Assembly (NCBI RefSeq): GCF_016808335.1
Contig: NC_053143.1
Span: forward strand, 2,389,398-2,453,397
Direction: 5' to 3'
DNA: 64,000 nt
Source: Panicum virgatum
Taxonomy: Eukaryota > Streptophyta > Magnoliopsida > Poales > Poaceae
This document shows, piece after piece, positions 1 to 10,644 of the stretch. How positions within the stretch are numbered: the first letter of the stretch is position 1; every line of letters starts with the position of its first letter. Under the pieces are notes generated by a model. That model was not told the origin of the DNA. It saw nothing but the letters and a program-made list of their open reading frames with translations, and did not search any database. The position numbers were made by a program, and so were the translations under genes.

Positions 1-761
1 ATTTAGACTTTAGCTATAATTGAGGGGAGTAATTTAGATTTTTTTTTTGACGTGATTGCCTTGTCGTACTATGATTGATTTTCCCAATTCATCATGGCTG
101 CTTCAAGTGCGCTTGCCAAAAGCCAAAACTTTAGACTGACTCCCAAGTCCCGACAACATCATTCTGCGGCCCCATTTGCTGAAGCCGTCACCTTTTGGTC
201 CACCCTTTGTATCAACCCCGAAGAAAATGCTACTGGTTCTCGTGAAACTGGACAACTTTGCCCTGTTTATTCTTAGAAAAGGTAACACTTGAATCTTTTT
301 CCCATAAAATATGATGAATGCTCATTAGAAAAGACAGAGAAATTCGTCCAGATCATGCTACATTTCAATTTTCAGCAGTGCAAGTCATCACGGCACCTTA
401 ACTACAGCTCCTCAGAAAGCACTGCTATATATCATCTAGACAGACATCTGATCAAAGAAGTCGACCAACAACAATGTCTCACAGATTAGATGATTATCAT
501 CACAAATACCCTCCTTGCTTTTAAATTCTAATGCTCATCAGAATTCTAATGATTCATTCTGGAAGAGTTGCTGTCCACGAAGCCACCTAGACGGCTAGAC
601 TAGACATCAGAGATGCTATTACTATCAGTGGTAGGGTTACCCACTAATGACCTACCATCCTAGCAGGGATTACCCAAACAAAAAGGCAGCTCAACAGTCA
701 TGGATCCTAAACAAGACCGTCAGTAGCATCAAGCTTTTGCAGACTTGAGAGGTAAGAGAGC
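1..761. other. Intergenic sequence, 3' side of the PIN gene
   Basis: AT-rich sequence downstream of the minus-strand PIN stop codon. It should include the PIN 3' UTR. Short open frames exist on both strands, but none resembles a known protein and none has convincing splice partners. No RNA gene or transposon end was seen. Confidence 0.5.
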
Positions 762-3384
762 TCAGAGCCCCAGCAGGATGTAGTAGACCAGGGTGATGGG
801 TAGAGCAATCAGCATTCCGAAGATCACACTGCAGCAAGGAGAGAATTATGAATGATCATTGTCATCGTGGCATGGTATGCGTCCATGAGTAAACAAGTAG
901 TGTGAAATGCAACATGTTAGGAGCAATCATGCTGATTCTGTCCTGGCTTGATGGTTGGCTTTATTATTACTTTTTGACTGCACGAGGCACTTCTCAAACA
1001 TTATCATTAGGAATGATTGGAAATTTGGTGGGTGATAATTTCTTTTTGTCATTCTTTTTTAAAATGATGATTTGCGATTATCTAATTTAAAAAGGAAAGC
1101 AGGAAACATGGTTAGAGAATCCTCATGGCAAGACCCCCAAAAAATAAGCATCAATATACAGGTTGATCGTTGGGAAATTGGAAGCTGGAACTGAGAGAAC
1201 TATGGAATGTCAGGAGATGATCTTACGCTGTGCTCAATATGTCAGGATGAACGTTGTACTCCTTGGCAAACACAAAAGGCACGATTCCTTGAGGTAGAGC
1301 AGCCTGAAATAAAATTGAGTGGCAATTCAAAATTCTGGACCCTTTTTCCCAGTTATGTGCAGTATGCCAATTTGTGACACAAGATTGCAGTATACCTGAA
1401 CAATGGCTATGTGCAGAAGAACTCCGCGCAGCCCGACAGCTATGGAGGCAGCAGCCATGACCGCTGGACCCATGAGGAACCGAATAGCCATCGCGAATGC
1501 AGCGAGTTTGTTCCCGCAGGCAATGATTCGCGGCTGCAATGCCATGAACAAGCCTGAAAGAATACACAGTTAAGTGCCTGCAGCTATTAAGCCATACAGG
1601 AGGAATAGAATTACAGAAACATAGAGCAATGCAATATCAGATATCGACATTCCACACACCTAGACTGAACATTGCCATCCCAAGCCCTGCGTCCGACAGG
1701 ATTGAGATTGACCGGGCGATGATCGCGGGCATTTCAATCCCCCACCTAGATTATAGAGCTCAGACCACATAAGACATAAGAGACAACAGAAATGCAGAGA
1801 TGACTAATGCTGAATATGATAAATTGACATCGATTGGCCGACCTGTATGAGACCAGGGACCAGATGACGCCAATGAGGCTGGAGTAGGTGTTGGGATTCC
1901 TGATCAGCTTCCTCCAGACCATGATCAGGATGAGCCTCGTCATCACGCTCGCCGGCGGCATGGCGGCCGGCCTCCCCTCGCCGTCGCCCTTGGGGTAGAG
2001 CTGCGCTGTCGAGTTGGACCCGAGCTTGGACAGGGTCGGGCCGCCCTTGTCTGCGCCGTTCCCGCTCTTGGTCCTGCTCAAATCGTCACGGCCGTACTCA
2101 TCGTAGGCCTGGGTTCCTGTGCAGGCAAAACACAATCGAAAATGAAATTTTGGTTCACGGCCGTACTCCAATTCACTGATGTAAGCAAAGCATTTAGCAT
2201 AGTTATTAAAAGCAAAAGATCCTAAACAATTTTTTTGGTATTTATTCAAGAAAATTCAGTTTCTGAATAGTCAATGGTTTGGTCGGATGGTCAGCAGCAC
2301 AACGACAAGAATCGCTAGGATCGGAGGAGGCAGCCAACCAGGAGTGTCCTAGTCACTGGGGGGCAAAAAGGTTACCTTTGGCAAGGGCGTCGCCGTGGTC
2401 GGCGCCGGCGCCGAAGACATGCACGGCCCCGCCGCCGGCGCGCTCCGAGACCGGTGAGGCGCTGGAGCTCCAGACGAACATGTGCAGGTCCTTCCTCTTG
2501 GGCGCCTGCGCGTGCGGCTGCGGCGAGAGGCCGCCCTTCTCCTCGTCTGGTGCTGCCGACCCCTTGGCGCCGGCGGCGACGTTGAAGAATTCGGCGTGGT
2601 TGAAGCTGGAGCCGCGCGGCGTGGGGTTGCGCGACGACTGCAGCGAGTAGATCTCCACCCCGGAGAGGTTGGAGACCCGCGGCTGCTGCTGCATGGACAT
2701 GGAGTGCGAGTGCGAGTGGGAGTGAGAGCCGGCGGCCTCGGAGCGTGAGCTGGTGGACTTGCGCACGGTGACCCGCAGGCGGCCGTCGCCGGCGAGCTGG
2801 GCGTCGGCCTCGAGGTCCCCCTTGGCGAGCGAGACGACGTCGGAGTCGACGCGGAAGGAGACGATAGAGGCGGCGGCGCCGTCGGGGAAGTGGTCGACGA
2901 CGAGGGCGCGCGCGGCGCGGTACTCGAAGAGGAAGAGCATGAGCGTGTACCAGATGATGCACTGGAGGACGACGACCTGGACCATGAGCGTGCCGGCGGC
3001 GTCGAGGCCGTACATGCCCCGGAGCAGCGGGATGCCCATGACGAGCGTGTTGGGGAGCGTGGAGAGGGAGAAGAGCGTGATGGCCCAGTCGAGGGTGAGG
3101 AGGGACCAGCAACGGGAGGCGAGGGCGAGGAGCGCGAGGACGACGAGCTTCTGGAGCGTGTCGGCGGCGAGGAAGCGGAGGTTCATGGCGTAGGGGTTGT
3201 TGGTGGAGATGAAGTGGAAGGAGAGGAGCGGGACGGCGAAGAGCGCGACGAAGCGGTTGATGCCGGAGCACTGGTCCGGGGTGAAGATGCGCCACCAGCG
3301 GACGGAGCCGTAGGCGAGCGTCATGGCCACGTACAGCGGCACCACGGCCGTGAGGACGTGGTACAGGTCCACCGCCGTGATCAT
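762..3384 (-). CDS. PIN1-type auxin efflux carrier (PIN1c/d-like)
   Basis: Exports auxin across the plasma membrane and drives polar transport. Six coding exons join in phase: 3384-2376, 2116-1843, 1745-1660, 1553-1396, 1303-1227 and 828-762, giving 1671 nt (556 aa). The start is [20 protein letters not shown], the canonical PIN N-terminus. The first exon holds about five membrane helices, including [20 protein letters not shown] and a proline-asparagine rich helix IV. A hydrophilic loop of roughly 230 residues follows, with His/Ser and Met/Gln runs and a TPRGS motif of the kind phosphorylated by PID/D6PK kinases. The later exons give the C-terminal helices: [15 protein letters not shown], the [19 protein letters not shown] segment and a final [19 protein letters not shown]. 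The long loop marks a canonical plasma-membrane PIN, not an ER-type PIN5/PIN8. The first exon is very GC-rich. The assignment to the PIN1c/d branch is from remembered rice and maize sequences and is less certain than the family. Confidence 0.93.
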
Positions 3385-3899
3385 GGCTCGCCTCTTTGCT
3401 GCTCTGTTGCTGCGGTGGTGAGCAATGTGGGTGCCTGTGTGAGGCTTGTGGCTGGCTAGGAGTTAGGACATGGCCGGCCGGCCGGCCGGAGAGTGGAGAG
3501 GAAGAAAGTACTAGTAATGGAGGAAAGCAAGAAACCAAGAAGAAGAGCACCCTGGAAAGTCAATGGAGGTGTGGTGTACTGGGATGTCCTGTGGTCTCGA
3601 CAGGGAGGAGGAGGAGGAGGTGGAGAAGACTCATCAAGGACGAGAGGGGGGACACAGATGAGGCAAGGTGGTCAGAGAGGGGAGGAAATGCAGAGGTGTG
3701 CAACAACGGCTGCCTTGCAGCAGGTGCAGAGGTGGTAGGAGTAGGAGCATGGGGGAGAGAGGGGAGCGCGCGCGGTAGGTCTGCGCGCGCGGCGCAAAGG
3801 CAGAGAGAGAATTGGATCCAAGGGAGGTACGCTTCCGGTTGGCGTAATGGCAGACAAGAAAGCCGGGCATCGGGAGCTGCGTCTGCGTGTGGCGGTGAC
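3385..3899. other. 5' flank of the PIN gene
   Basis: Promoter and 5' UTR side of the PIN gene. On the plus strand it is purine-rich (GGAGGAGG runs near 3605-3625), so the PIN sense strand is CT-rich, as in many grass 5' UTRs. A GGCCGGCC palindrome cluster lies at about 3473-3488. I see no clear TATA box and no other gene. Confidence 0.35.
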
Positions 3900-4426
3900 T
3901 AGGGCTGGAAAAATAGCTTGTGGCTCGTAGCTCGGCTCGGGCTCGGAACGGCTCAGCTCGGAGTAGCTCGCGAGCTTCAAACGAGCCGAGCCGAGCCAGA
4001 TTTTTTGGCTCGCAAAAATAGCGAGTTGAGCCGAGCCGGCTCGTTCAGGCTCGCGAGCCGGCTCGCGAGCTCGACCCAATACAGTTTAAGAATAATTTCA
4101 CGATAATTGATGAATTAATTCTTCATCATTAGTAGTATAAATTAATATTTATACGCATAACATAGCAATTTGTATGTACATAAGAAATATATGCCACATA
4201 ATTATTGTTATCATTCAAAAAAAGTAAATTAATTTATTTTGAGTTTAGTTCACATTGTTTAGTGTGGCTCGCGAGCCGGCTCGCGAGCCTCCACCGAGCC
4301 GAGCCGAGCCTGATTTTCGGGCTCGCAGAAATAGCGAGCCGAGCCGAGCTCGGCTCGTTCACTTGCCGAGCCGAGCCGAGCCGAGCCGAGCCGAGCTCAG
4401 CTCGGCTCGGCTCGTTTCCAGCCCTA
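3900..4426. mobile_element. Non-autonomous hAT element with GAGCC subterminal repeats
   Basis: A 527-bp element with terminal inverted repeats TAGGGCTGGAAA / TTTCCAGCCCTA. The flanks are GCGGTGAC (3892-3899) and GTGGTGAC (4427-4434), an 8-bp target duplication with one mismatch, the size typical of hAT elements. Both ends carry dense inverted arrays of GAGCCGAGCC / GGCTCGGCTC around an AT-rich centre (4090-4255). There is no coding capacity. The subterminal motif is shared with the larger element that begins 66 bp downstream, which makes this a likely deletion derivative or relative of it. Confidence 0.88.
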
Positions 4427-4492
4427 GTGGTGACGAACATGACGACGGTGTCTGACGGGCTCGGCCCTGACCGACTGGTCGTGGCCCGTGGA

Positions 4493-7400
4493 TAAGGCTG
4501 GACAAAAAAAACTTTGGCTCGGTAGCTCGCTCAGCTCGGCTCAGTAGTGGCTCGGCTCGACTCGGCTCGTAGAAAAATATAAACGAGCCAAACCAAGGTT
4601 TTGGCTCGGTCTTTTTATCGAGCTGGCTCGAGCCGGCTCTCGCGAGCCGCTCGCGAGCCGAAACGAGCCAAGGCTCAAATCTAAAGCCGGCCCAAGTGCA
4701 AGTGCCCAATGGCCCAGCTTGGACTCGATGAAACCCTAAGCTCCCTCTCCGGCTCTCCCAGAGACTCCCAGTCTCCCACTCCCTTCCCTTCCCTCATCCC
4801 TGCCCCTGCGCGGCGGCTGCGAGTCGAGTCGACCTCGCCCAGTTGCCTCCGCCTCCCCCGACCTCATCGCCCCGTTGCCTCGCCTGTCCGCCCGTCCCTG
4901 GCCGCGCCCGACCCGCCCCTCCGACGACCCGCCTCCAGGCTCTAGCCCCTAGCCGCCCAGCGCAGGCAGGCAGTGCCACGGCCGGCGCAGGGGCGCCGGC
5001 CTCGCAGGTCGCGGCGGGGGGCCGGCGCCTCTGCGCCCTCGCCAGGACGACAGGACCTGCTTAGCGCGACAACGACACCTCTAGCTGAGGCCCCCTCTCC
5101 CTGCAGCCATGGAGGAAGACCCTGGACACGTTCCTGTTGCGCCACCACCACCGCGAAGCTCTGAATCACGATCCAAACGCATGAGAACTCGGATCCAAGT
5201 GCGGAGGGTGATTTCGGGCAACCGTGACCACCCATCCTCTGCTGCAACTCCTTCAGCAACCCCTTCTGGTGCTGGATCTGTATCTGTAGATAAGGTCTTT
5301 GTTCTTTCTGTGCATCTAGTGTTCTATTGCTAGTTTTGATTGATATGTTATTGTGCAAGTTTTGCTCGATCTGTTATACGTAGCCACGTAGGCATATAGA
5401 TAGTAGTGCAATAGGAAATTGAAATGTGTTGTTAGCTCTTACTGTATGCAGTAGTGCATTATTGAGTTTTATGTCTTATGGTTAGCAGGTAGCATTAGAG
5501 GTTTTGTCTGAGGAGGAGGAGGAGGAGGAGGAGGAGGATGAGGAAGAGAACAGCTTTGACCATGACGATGAATTATCTGTTAGCCTACCTTCAGCTGATG
5601 GTGTAACTATAATTCAAGAGGGGGATGATGATGAGGTGTCAAAGGCAGAGAAGGGAAAGAGAGGAGCAAAGAGATCGAAAGCTGGTGTTCAATTGTCTCC
5701 TTCTAAGAGCAAGGCAAGTAGAGTAAAGCAGGCTGATTGCTGGAAGTATTTTAAGTTGATCAGTGTTGCATCAAAAAAAGAGTTTGGGGTCCAAATAACA
5801 AAGGCCAAGTGCAAGTTCTGTTCCAAAAGCTATGTGTACCATCAAGGGGGGCAACATCACAGCTGAATCGACACCTAACCAAGTGCACACAATATTTGAA
5901 CAAGTTGGCTAAGGCTAAGGCTAATCTTGCTCAAGGTACACTAACATTCTCTCCGGATGACAGTTCTATTGTTGTTAATCCTACTGAATATGATCATGAT
6001 CACACTAGACTTTTGATTGCTAAGATGATAATTGTCCATGAGTATTCATTTAGGATGGTAGAGCATAAATGGTTTAATATCTTGATGAAATGGATGAACA
6101 GCAACTATGAATCTATTGGTAGGAAGACCATTAAGAATGAATGTATGAAGGTTTATGAGTCTGAGAAAGAACTGCTCAAAGAGTCTGAGAGAGGCTGAAT
6201 CGATAAGTTTAACTAGTGATTTGTAGACATCTAATCAAAATATTCAGTACATGTGTTTGGTGGCACATTACATTGATGCTGATTGGGTCTTGCAATGTCG
6301 TGTCCTGAATTTTATGGAGTTGGATCATCCCCACACTGGGATTGTAATAGCTCAAGCTGTTTTTGAGTGTATGGTGGAATGGAAAATAGAGGACAAGGTG
6401 ATGACTATAAATCTTGATAATGCCTCAAACAATGATACTGTTATCACAAATTTGAAGGCAAAGCTTCTTGCTAGAAGGAACACAAACTTTGACTCCATTT
6501 ATTTTCATGTTCGTTGTGCTGCCCATATAGTCAATTTGGTTGTTAATGATGGGCTGCAGCCACTAGAGTCTTTGATAAGTGATCTTAGAAATACAGTGAA
6601 GTTCTTTAAGAGGTCTCCAGCCCGTATGTACAAGTTTGTGCAAGTTTGCAACCAATATGCTATCAAAGTAGGAAAAGGGTTGACTCATGATGTGAAAACA
6701 AGGTGGGGTTCAACATACAAAATGCTAGATTGTTGCAATGTGTGTAAGGATGCATTTGGTTACTATTGTGAAGTAGATAACACATATGTGTGGAAACCTT
6801 CACAATCTCAATGGGAATTGTATGACAAAATTAGACCAATATTAAAAACAATGGCAGGAGCAACAATTGCATTTTCAGCATCTACTTATCTCACTGCCAA
6901 TGTATTTTATCCATATATAATTCAAGTAAAGATTGCATTGAAAGAGGCACAACAGTCAGGTGATGGATATGTGATGAGTATGGCTGATGCAATGTTGGAT
7001 AAATTTGATAAGTATTGGGAGGAAACAAATAATGTCATGATTATTGCGACAATTCTTGATCCTAGGTTCAAAATGAGGTACATTAGATGGTGCTTTGCTA
7101 AGATTTATGGCAGCTTAAGGTTTCAAAGAGAGATAGATGACATTGATAAGGAGTTGGAAAGATTGTACAAGAAGTATGAGACTATATATCGCCGCAAGTT
7201 GGGTGAAAGTGAAACTACCCCAAGCAATGCTAAATCATCCTCTTCTACAAAAGATACTAGCAGCTCATTGGCATCTATTATTCCAAGTGGATTCCAAACC
7301 TTTCTAGAATCTAGTGCTACAGAAAGTTCAAAATCAGAGTTACTTATCTATCTAGATGAACCAAATGTCTCCGTTGAAGAGAAGAACTTCAACTTACCCA

Positions 7401-8476
7401 ATTATTGGAAGGTCAACACTCATAGATTTCCTGTGGTGGCTAGTATGGCAAAGATGTTCTTGGTTGTCCCTGCTAGTAGTGTGTCATCAGAGTCTACTTT
7501 CAGCACTGGAGGAAGAATTCTTGATGACTATAGGAGCTCTTTGAAACCATCAACAGTTCAAGCATTACTTTGTGCTTCTAGTTGGATACGGGGTTCTCAG
7601 AGTTCTCCTATTATTTTGGTATGTGAACGTGTGTTGCTTATCTTCAACTAATTTTATTTATTGTTAATTTGTGCTATAAGATACTAATATTGGACTGTTT
7701 TTAAAGGGAGAAGGTGATGATGGTGACATTGAGTCCGTGGAGTTTCCAAAATGCATAGTCGCTAGCAACTAGACAACTAGTAACTTGGTATTGCCATGTA
7801 TATGTACGTAGTACACCTATGCTGCCATGATATTTCCATTATGTGCTGCTTATTACCTTATATTTGGAATTGTACATTTCTGTAAATAATTGCTGAACTC
7901 TTTTCGTATTAATTGTAGACTAATTTTGGCCAATGGAGTCATGGGGAGATGGAGAGATGGAGAGGAGCGGATACCCGATGACCTGATCACCTGAATAGGA
8001 GAAGACCTTATTATTTTGTTTATTTTGTTGGCTGCTACTGTTAAATTTTGTTTGTGTGAACTCCTGAACTCCTACACTTAAACCTATGTTGGCTGCCTTG
8101 GGCCTTGGCAGTGGCCAGTGGGCACCTTGACCTGGTTCAGTGGCTGGACTGGACCTAAACAATTGGTCATTCACTCATTTGGACTTGCTGTTAAAGTGTT
8201 ATCTGTTATGTTCATATGTACTGGCAGATCCGCAAATGTGTTGTATGTGTGTTGGATACTTGTAATTTATATTGTTGCACCATATTCATATATGTATTTT
8301 GCTTGCTGGTGGCTCTAGGCTCTGGCTCTGCTAGTTGGCTGGCTTTTTTCGAGCTGGCTCGTGAGCCAAACGAGCCAGCTCGAGCTGCCAAACGAGCCGA
8401 GCCGAGCCGAGCCTGACTTTCAGCTCGGTCTAATAATGAGCCGAGCCGAGCCGAGCCAGCTCGATATCCAACCTTA
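4493..8476 (+). mobile_element. Full-length hAT transposon with decayed transposase
   Basis: A 3984-bp element flanked by a perfect 8-bp target duplication, CCCGTGGA, at 4485-4492 and 8477-8484. The termini begin TAAGGCTGGA and end TCCAACCTTA, imperfect inverted repeats. GGCTCG/CGAGCC repeats fill the first about 200 bp and reappear at 8350-8465; in hAT elements such subterminal repeats bind transposase. The transposase gene lies between them on the plus strand. The structure is complete, but the gene carries lesions (see its entry), so the copy probably cannot supply its own transposase. Confidence 0.92.
5109..7772 (+). pseudogene. hAT transposase pseudogene (BED finger, RNase H-like core, hATC)
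   Basis: Exon 1 starts at the ATG at 5109 and ends at 5294. An intron runs 5295-5488. The main coding body runs 5489 to about 7636, and a short last exon 7707-7772 ends in TAG. An acidic Glu run (about 5510-5550) precedes a BED zinc finger with KCKFCSKSY and LNRHLTKC near 5800-5895. The RNase H-like body includes HVRCAAHIVNLVVNDGL (about 6507). The C-terminal hATC dimerisation segment at about 7380-7600 contains SSVSSESTFSTGGRILDDYR. Three lesions are visible: a frame change inside the BED finger at a G run (5846-5851), a frame change back near 6181-6195, and an in-frame TAG at 6224-6226. The hATC end is intact. Even with the frames ignored, the TAG would still truncate the product. Confidence 0.88.
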
Positions 8477-8611
8477 CCCGTGGAGACTGGAGAGAGGGGA
8501 GGCCGAGCCGAGAGCGAGGGCGGACTAGGGAGTTAGAAATTGTCTCTTGCAGTAGCAGCAGTGGACTACTGTAGCTCAAGAATCTCTCCCGCAAAGACAG
8601 AGGTCACTTTA

Positions 8612-8854
8612 TGCCTTGTTTAGTTGTCTTCAAAATTTCAAAATTTTACAAGATTTTTCATCACATCAAATATTTCAACATATGCATAAAGTATTAAATG
8701 CAGCTAAACAAAATAACTAATTATATAGTTTATCTATAATTTGCTAGACAAATCTTTTGAGCCTAATTAACTCATGACGGGATAATAATTAATAAATACA
8801 AACAAAAATACTACAGTAATTTACGCTCAAAAGTTTTCACATCTAAACAGGGCC
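8612..8854. mobile_element. Tourist-like (PIF/Harbinger) MITE
   Basis: A 243-bp AT-rich element. The ends TGCCTTGTTTAG and CTAAACAGGGCC are inverted repeats of the common grass GGCCYTGTTTAG family. A TTA trinucleotide flanks both sides (8609-8611 and 8855-8857), as expected for PIF/Harbinger insertion. It has no coding capacity. Confidence 0.75.
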
Positions 8855-8981
8855 TTAAGCAGATGCAGCCTTGGACCTTTGGCGCCTTGCTCGGCCACCT
8901 CCAACACTAGCACAGTGGAGTGTGAGTGAGACAATCATCCGGAGATCAATCACTCTCTCTTGACAGTTATTAGTGAACAAA

Positions 8982-9333
8982 GGCCCTGTTTAGATCTTTA
9001 CAGGTTTTTGCAAAAAAACCGTAAACGCATTAAAGTGAAATGGAATCTTGCTAATTTGAAGTACTAAATGAAGTCTATTTATAAAACTTTTTGCATGGAT
9101 GGGCTGTAAATCGCGAGACGATTCTAATGAGCCTACTTAATCCATGATTTGCAACAGTGATGCTACAGTAACCATCCGCTAATTGTTGATTAAACATGGA
9201 TTAATTAGCATCATTAGATTCGTCTCGCGATTTACAACCCATCTATGCAAAAAGTTTTGCAAATAGACTTCATTTAGTACTTCAAATGCCCTCTTTACAT
9301 CTTTACACAATTTTGCAAAATGAACTAAACACC
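8982..9333. mobile_element. Fold-back MITE of the GGCCCTGTTTAG type
   Basis: A sequence of about 350 bp with long inverted arms. The left arm contains GTACTAAATGAAGTCTATTT and CGCGAGACGATTCTAATGAG; the right arm has their reverse complements between about 9190 and 9290. The left terminus is GGCCCTGTTTAG. The right terminus (GAACTAAACACC) has diverged, so the right boundary and target duplication are uncertain. Confidence 0.6.
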
Positions 9334-9664
9334 AATGCTATTATGAAAAATTAAATATAAAATATCATTTAGCTATGTATCAGTTACAAATATATACTAT
9401 TAATAAAAACTAAAACTAACAACAATCAATCAAAATAAAATAAAAACAAGAATAACTATCTGCATAATATTATTAAAACTCAATAAATCAAATTGTTATT
9501 ATAGATAGATCATAGTTGAATTGTTTTAATCAACAATAAGACATAATTTACGATGAATAAGATGATGTATGGTAAAAAAATAGTTTAACCTTTAAGTAAG
9601 AATACAACGACATGTAAATTTTTGAATTTTCAATACCGCGCAAATACGCGGATTATACTCCTAG
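9334..9664 (+). mobile_element. Candidate Helitron 3' end
   Basis: The stretch from about 9334 is AT-rich and non-coding. It ends in a Helitron-like terminus: a GC-rich hairpin CCGCG-CAAATA-CGCGG at 9636-9651, nine bases, then CTAG at 9661-9664 followed by T. Hairpin, spacing, CTAG end and the following T match the Helitron rule. The 5' end (a TC start after an A) was not located, so the start given here is arbitrary. A chance match is possible because only one end is seen. Confidence 0.45.
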
Positions 9665-9956
9665 TTTTTCCAAGAAAAAGAAATACAAGCTCTCTTTTCC
9701 GTATAAACTACAGTACTGTTCGTATTCGTTTCTCTTTCTTTGGGTGGAGGGACTAGGCCACTAGGGAGAACAGCAGGCAGCAGGTCAGGTGAGTTCAGCT
9801 CAGGGGTCCGTGACCTCAGCTCCTGAGCCAGATCTTGGAAGTCTCGAATCCTCTGTGCCCCCAACCCAATTTCACTTCGATCAAAAAAAAAAAACCCAAT
9901 TTCACTGTAACCCAATTTTGAATATTTGATTGAGATGAATCATCAATTACGACCAT

Positions 9957-10102
9957 CACTCTGTTCGCTGGACAAGAGCTGGAGCTGGTGGCTGGAGCGG
10001 TATGAGAAAAAAATACTGTTGGCTGGCTGGAAGCTGGTGCTAGAGCGGTGTGAGAAGAAAATACTGTTGGGCTAGAAGCTGCTGGAACTACCAAACAGAG
10101 TG
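9957..10102. mobile_element. Small TIR MITE (CACTCTGTT ends)
   Basis: A 146-bp element with ends CACTCTGTTCG and CCAAACAGAGTG, inverted repeats of about 10 bp. It contains the internal repeats GAGCGGTRTGAGAA and AAATACTGTTGG, each twice. CAT flanks both sides, possibly a 3-bp target duplication. The superfamily is unclear; the sequence resembles the common grass CACTCTGTTTGG MITEs. Confidence 0.6.
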
Positions 10103-10644
10103 CATGTCTGTTCCTCATAAAATTTGTAAGAAACCTACTCCAAATGAGAGTGCTTCGATCATTAGCTTAAGCAAAAGGTTTATACCAAATTAATAGGACA
10201 TGATCATGCAACTTTGTTTAGCATAAATGAAAAGTCGTCGACCAGCAGCAGCTGGTGAAGTTGCCGGCTTCCTCTGCTTGCTTTAGCCTGACGAAATTGA
10301 ATAGCTTCAGCATTGGCTATCTAGCAAAACGGATTCAGGACTTTAGTTATATAAATCTGGTTTAGGACCCTTTCAGTCATTGCTGCTTCTTGGTAAACAG
10401 TCTCGACGGAGACATCCGGGAAAACAAATCCAAGCAAGATTCAGAGGTTCTTCGCACCCAAGCATGATACTGTGATACGAATCGCTCCAAAGTCGTCCGG
10501 CTCACTCTCCAGTTGACTTGGCTTTCCTTCCCGTGTCACCATCTCGCTCGCTCCCTCGCCCATCGACTTTTCCTCCCCGCCGGCACGTCGCCAGTCGCCT
10601 CCAAACAGCGCCGGTACGCTGAACACACGGCGCGGCGCGGCGCC
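10103..10644. other. 5' flank of the BAT1-like gene
   Basis: Non-coding. The first 340 bp are AT-rich with nothing recognisable. From about 10500 the sequence becomes CT- and GC-rich (TTCCCGTGTCACC, CTCGCTCGCTCCCTCG), as expected for a grass 5' UTR directly before the ATG at 10645. Confidence 0.4.

Noticed and set aside
2372..3550. A 392-codon open frame on the minus strand and long plus-strand frames over the first PIN exon
   Set aside because: They overlap the PIN exon in other phases, are rich in Arg/Pro/His from high GC content and have no family motifs. They are shadows of the PIN coding sequence.
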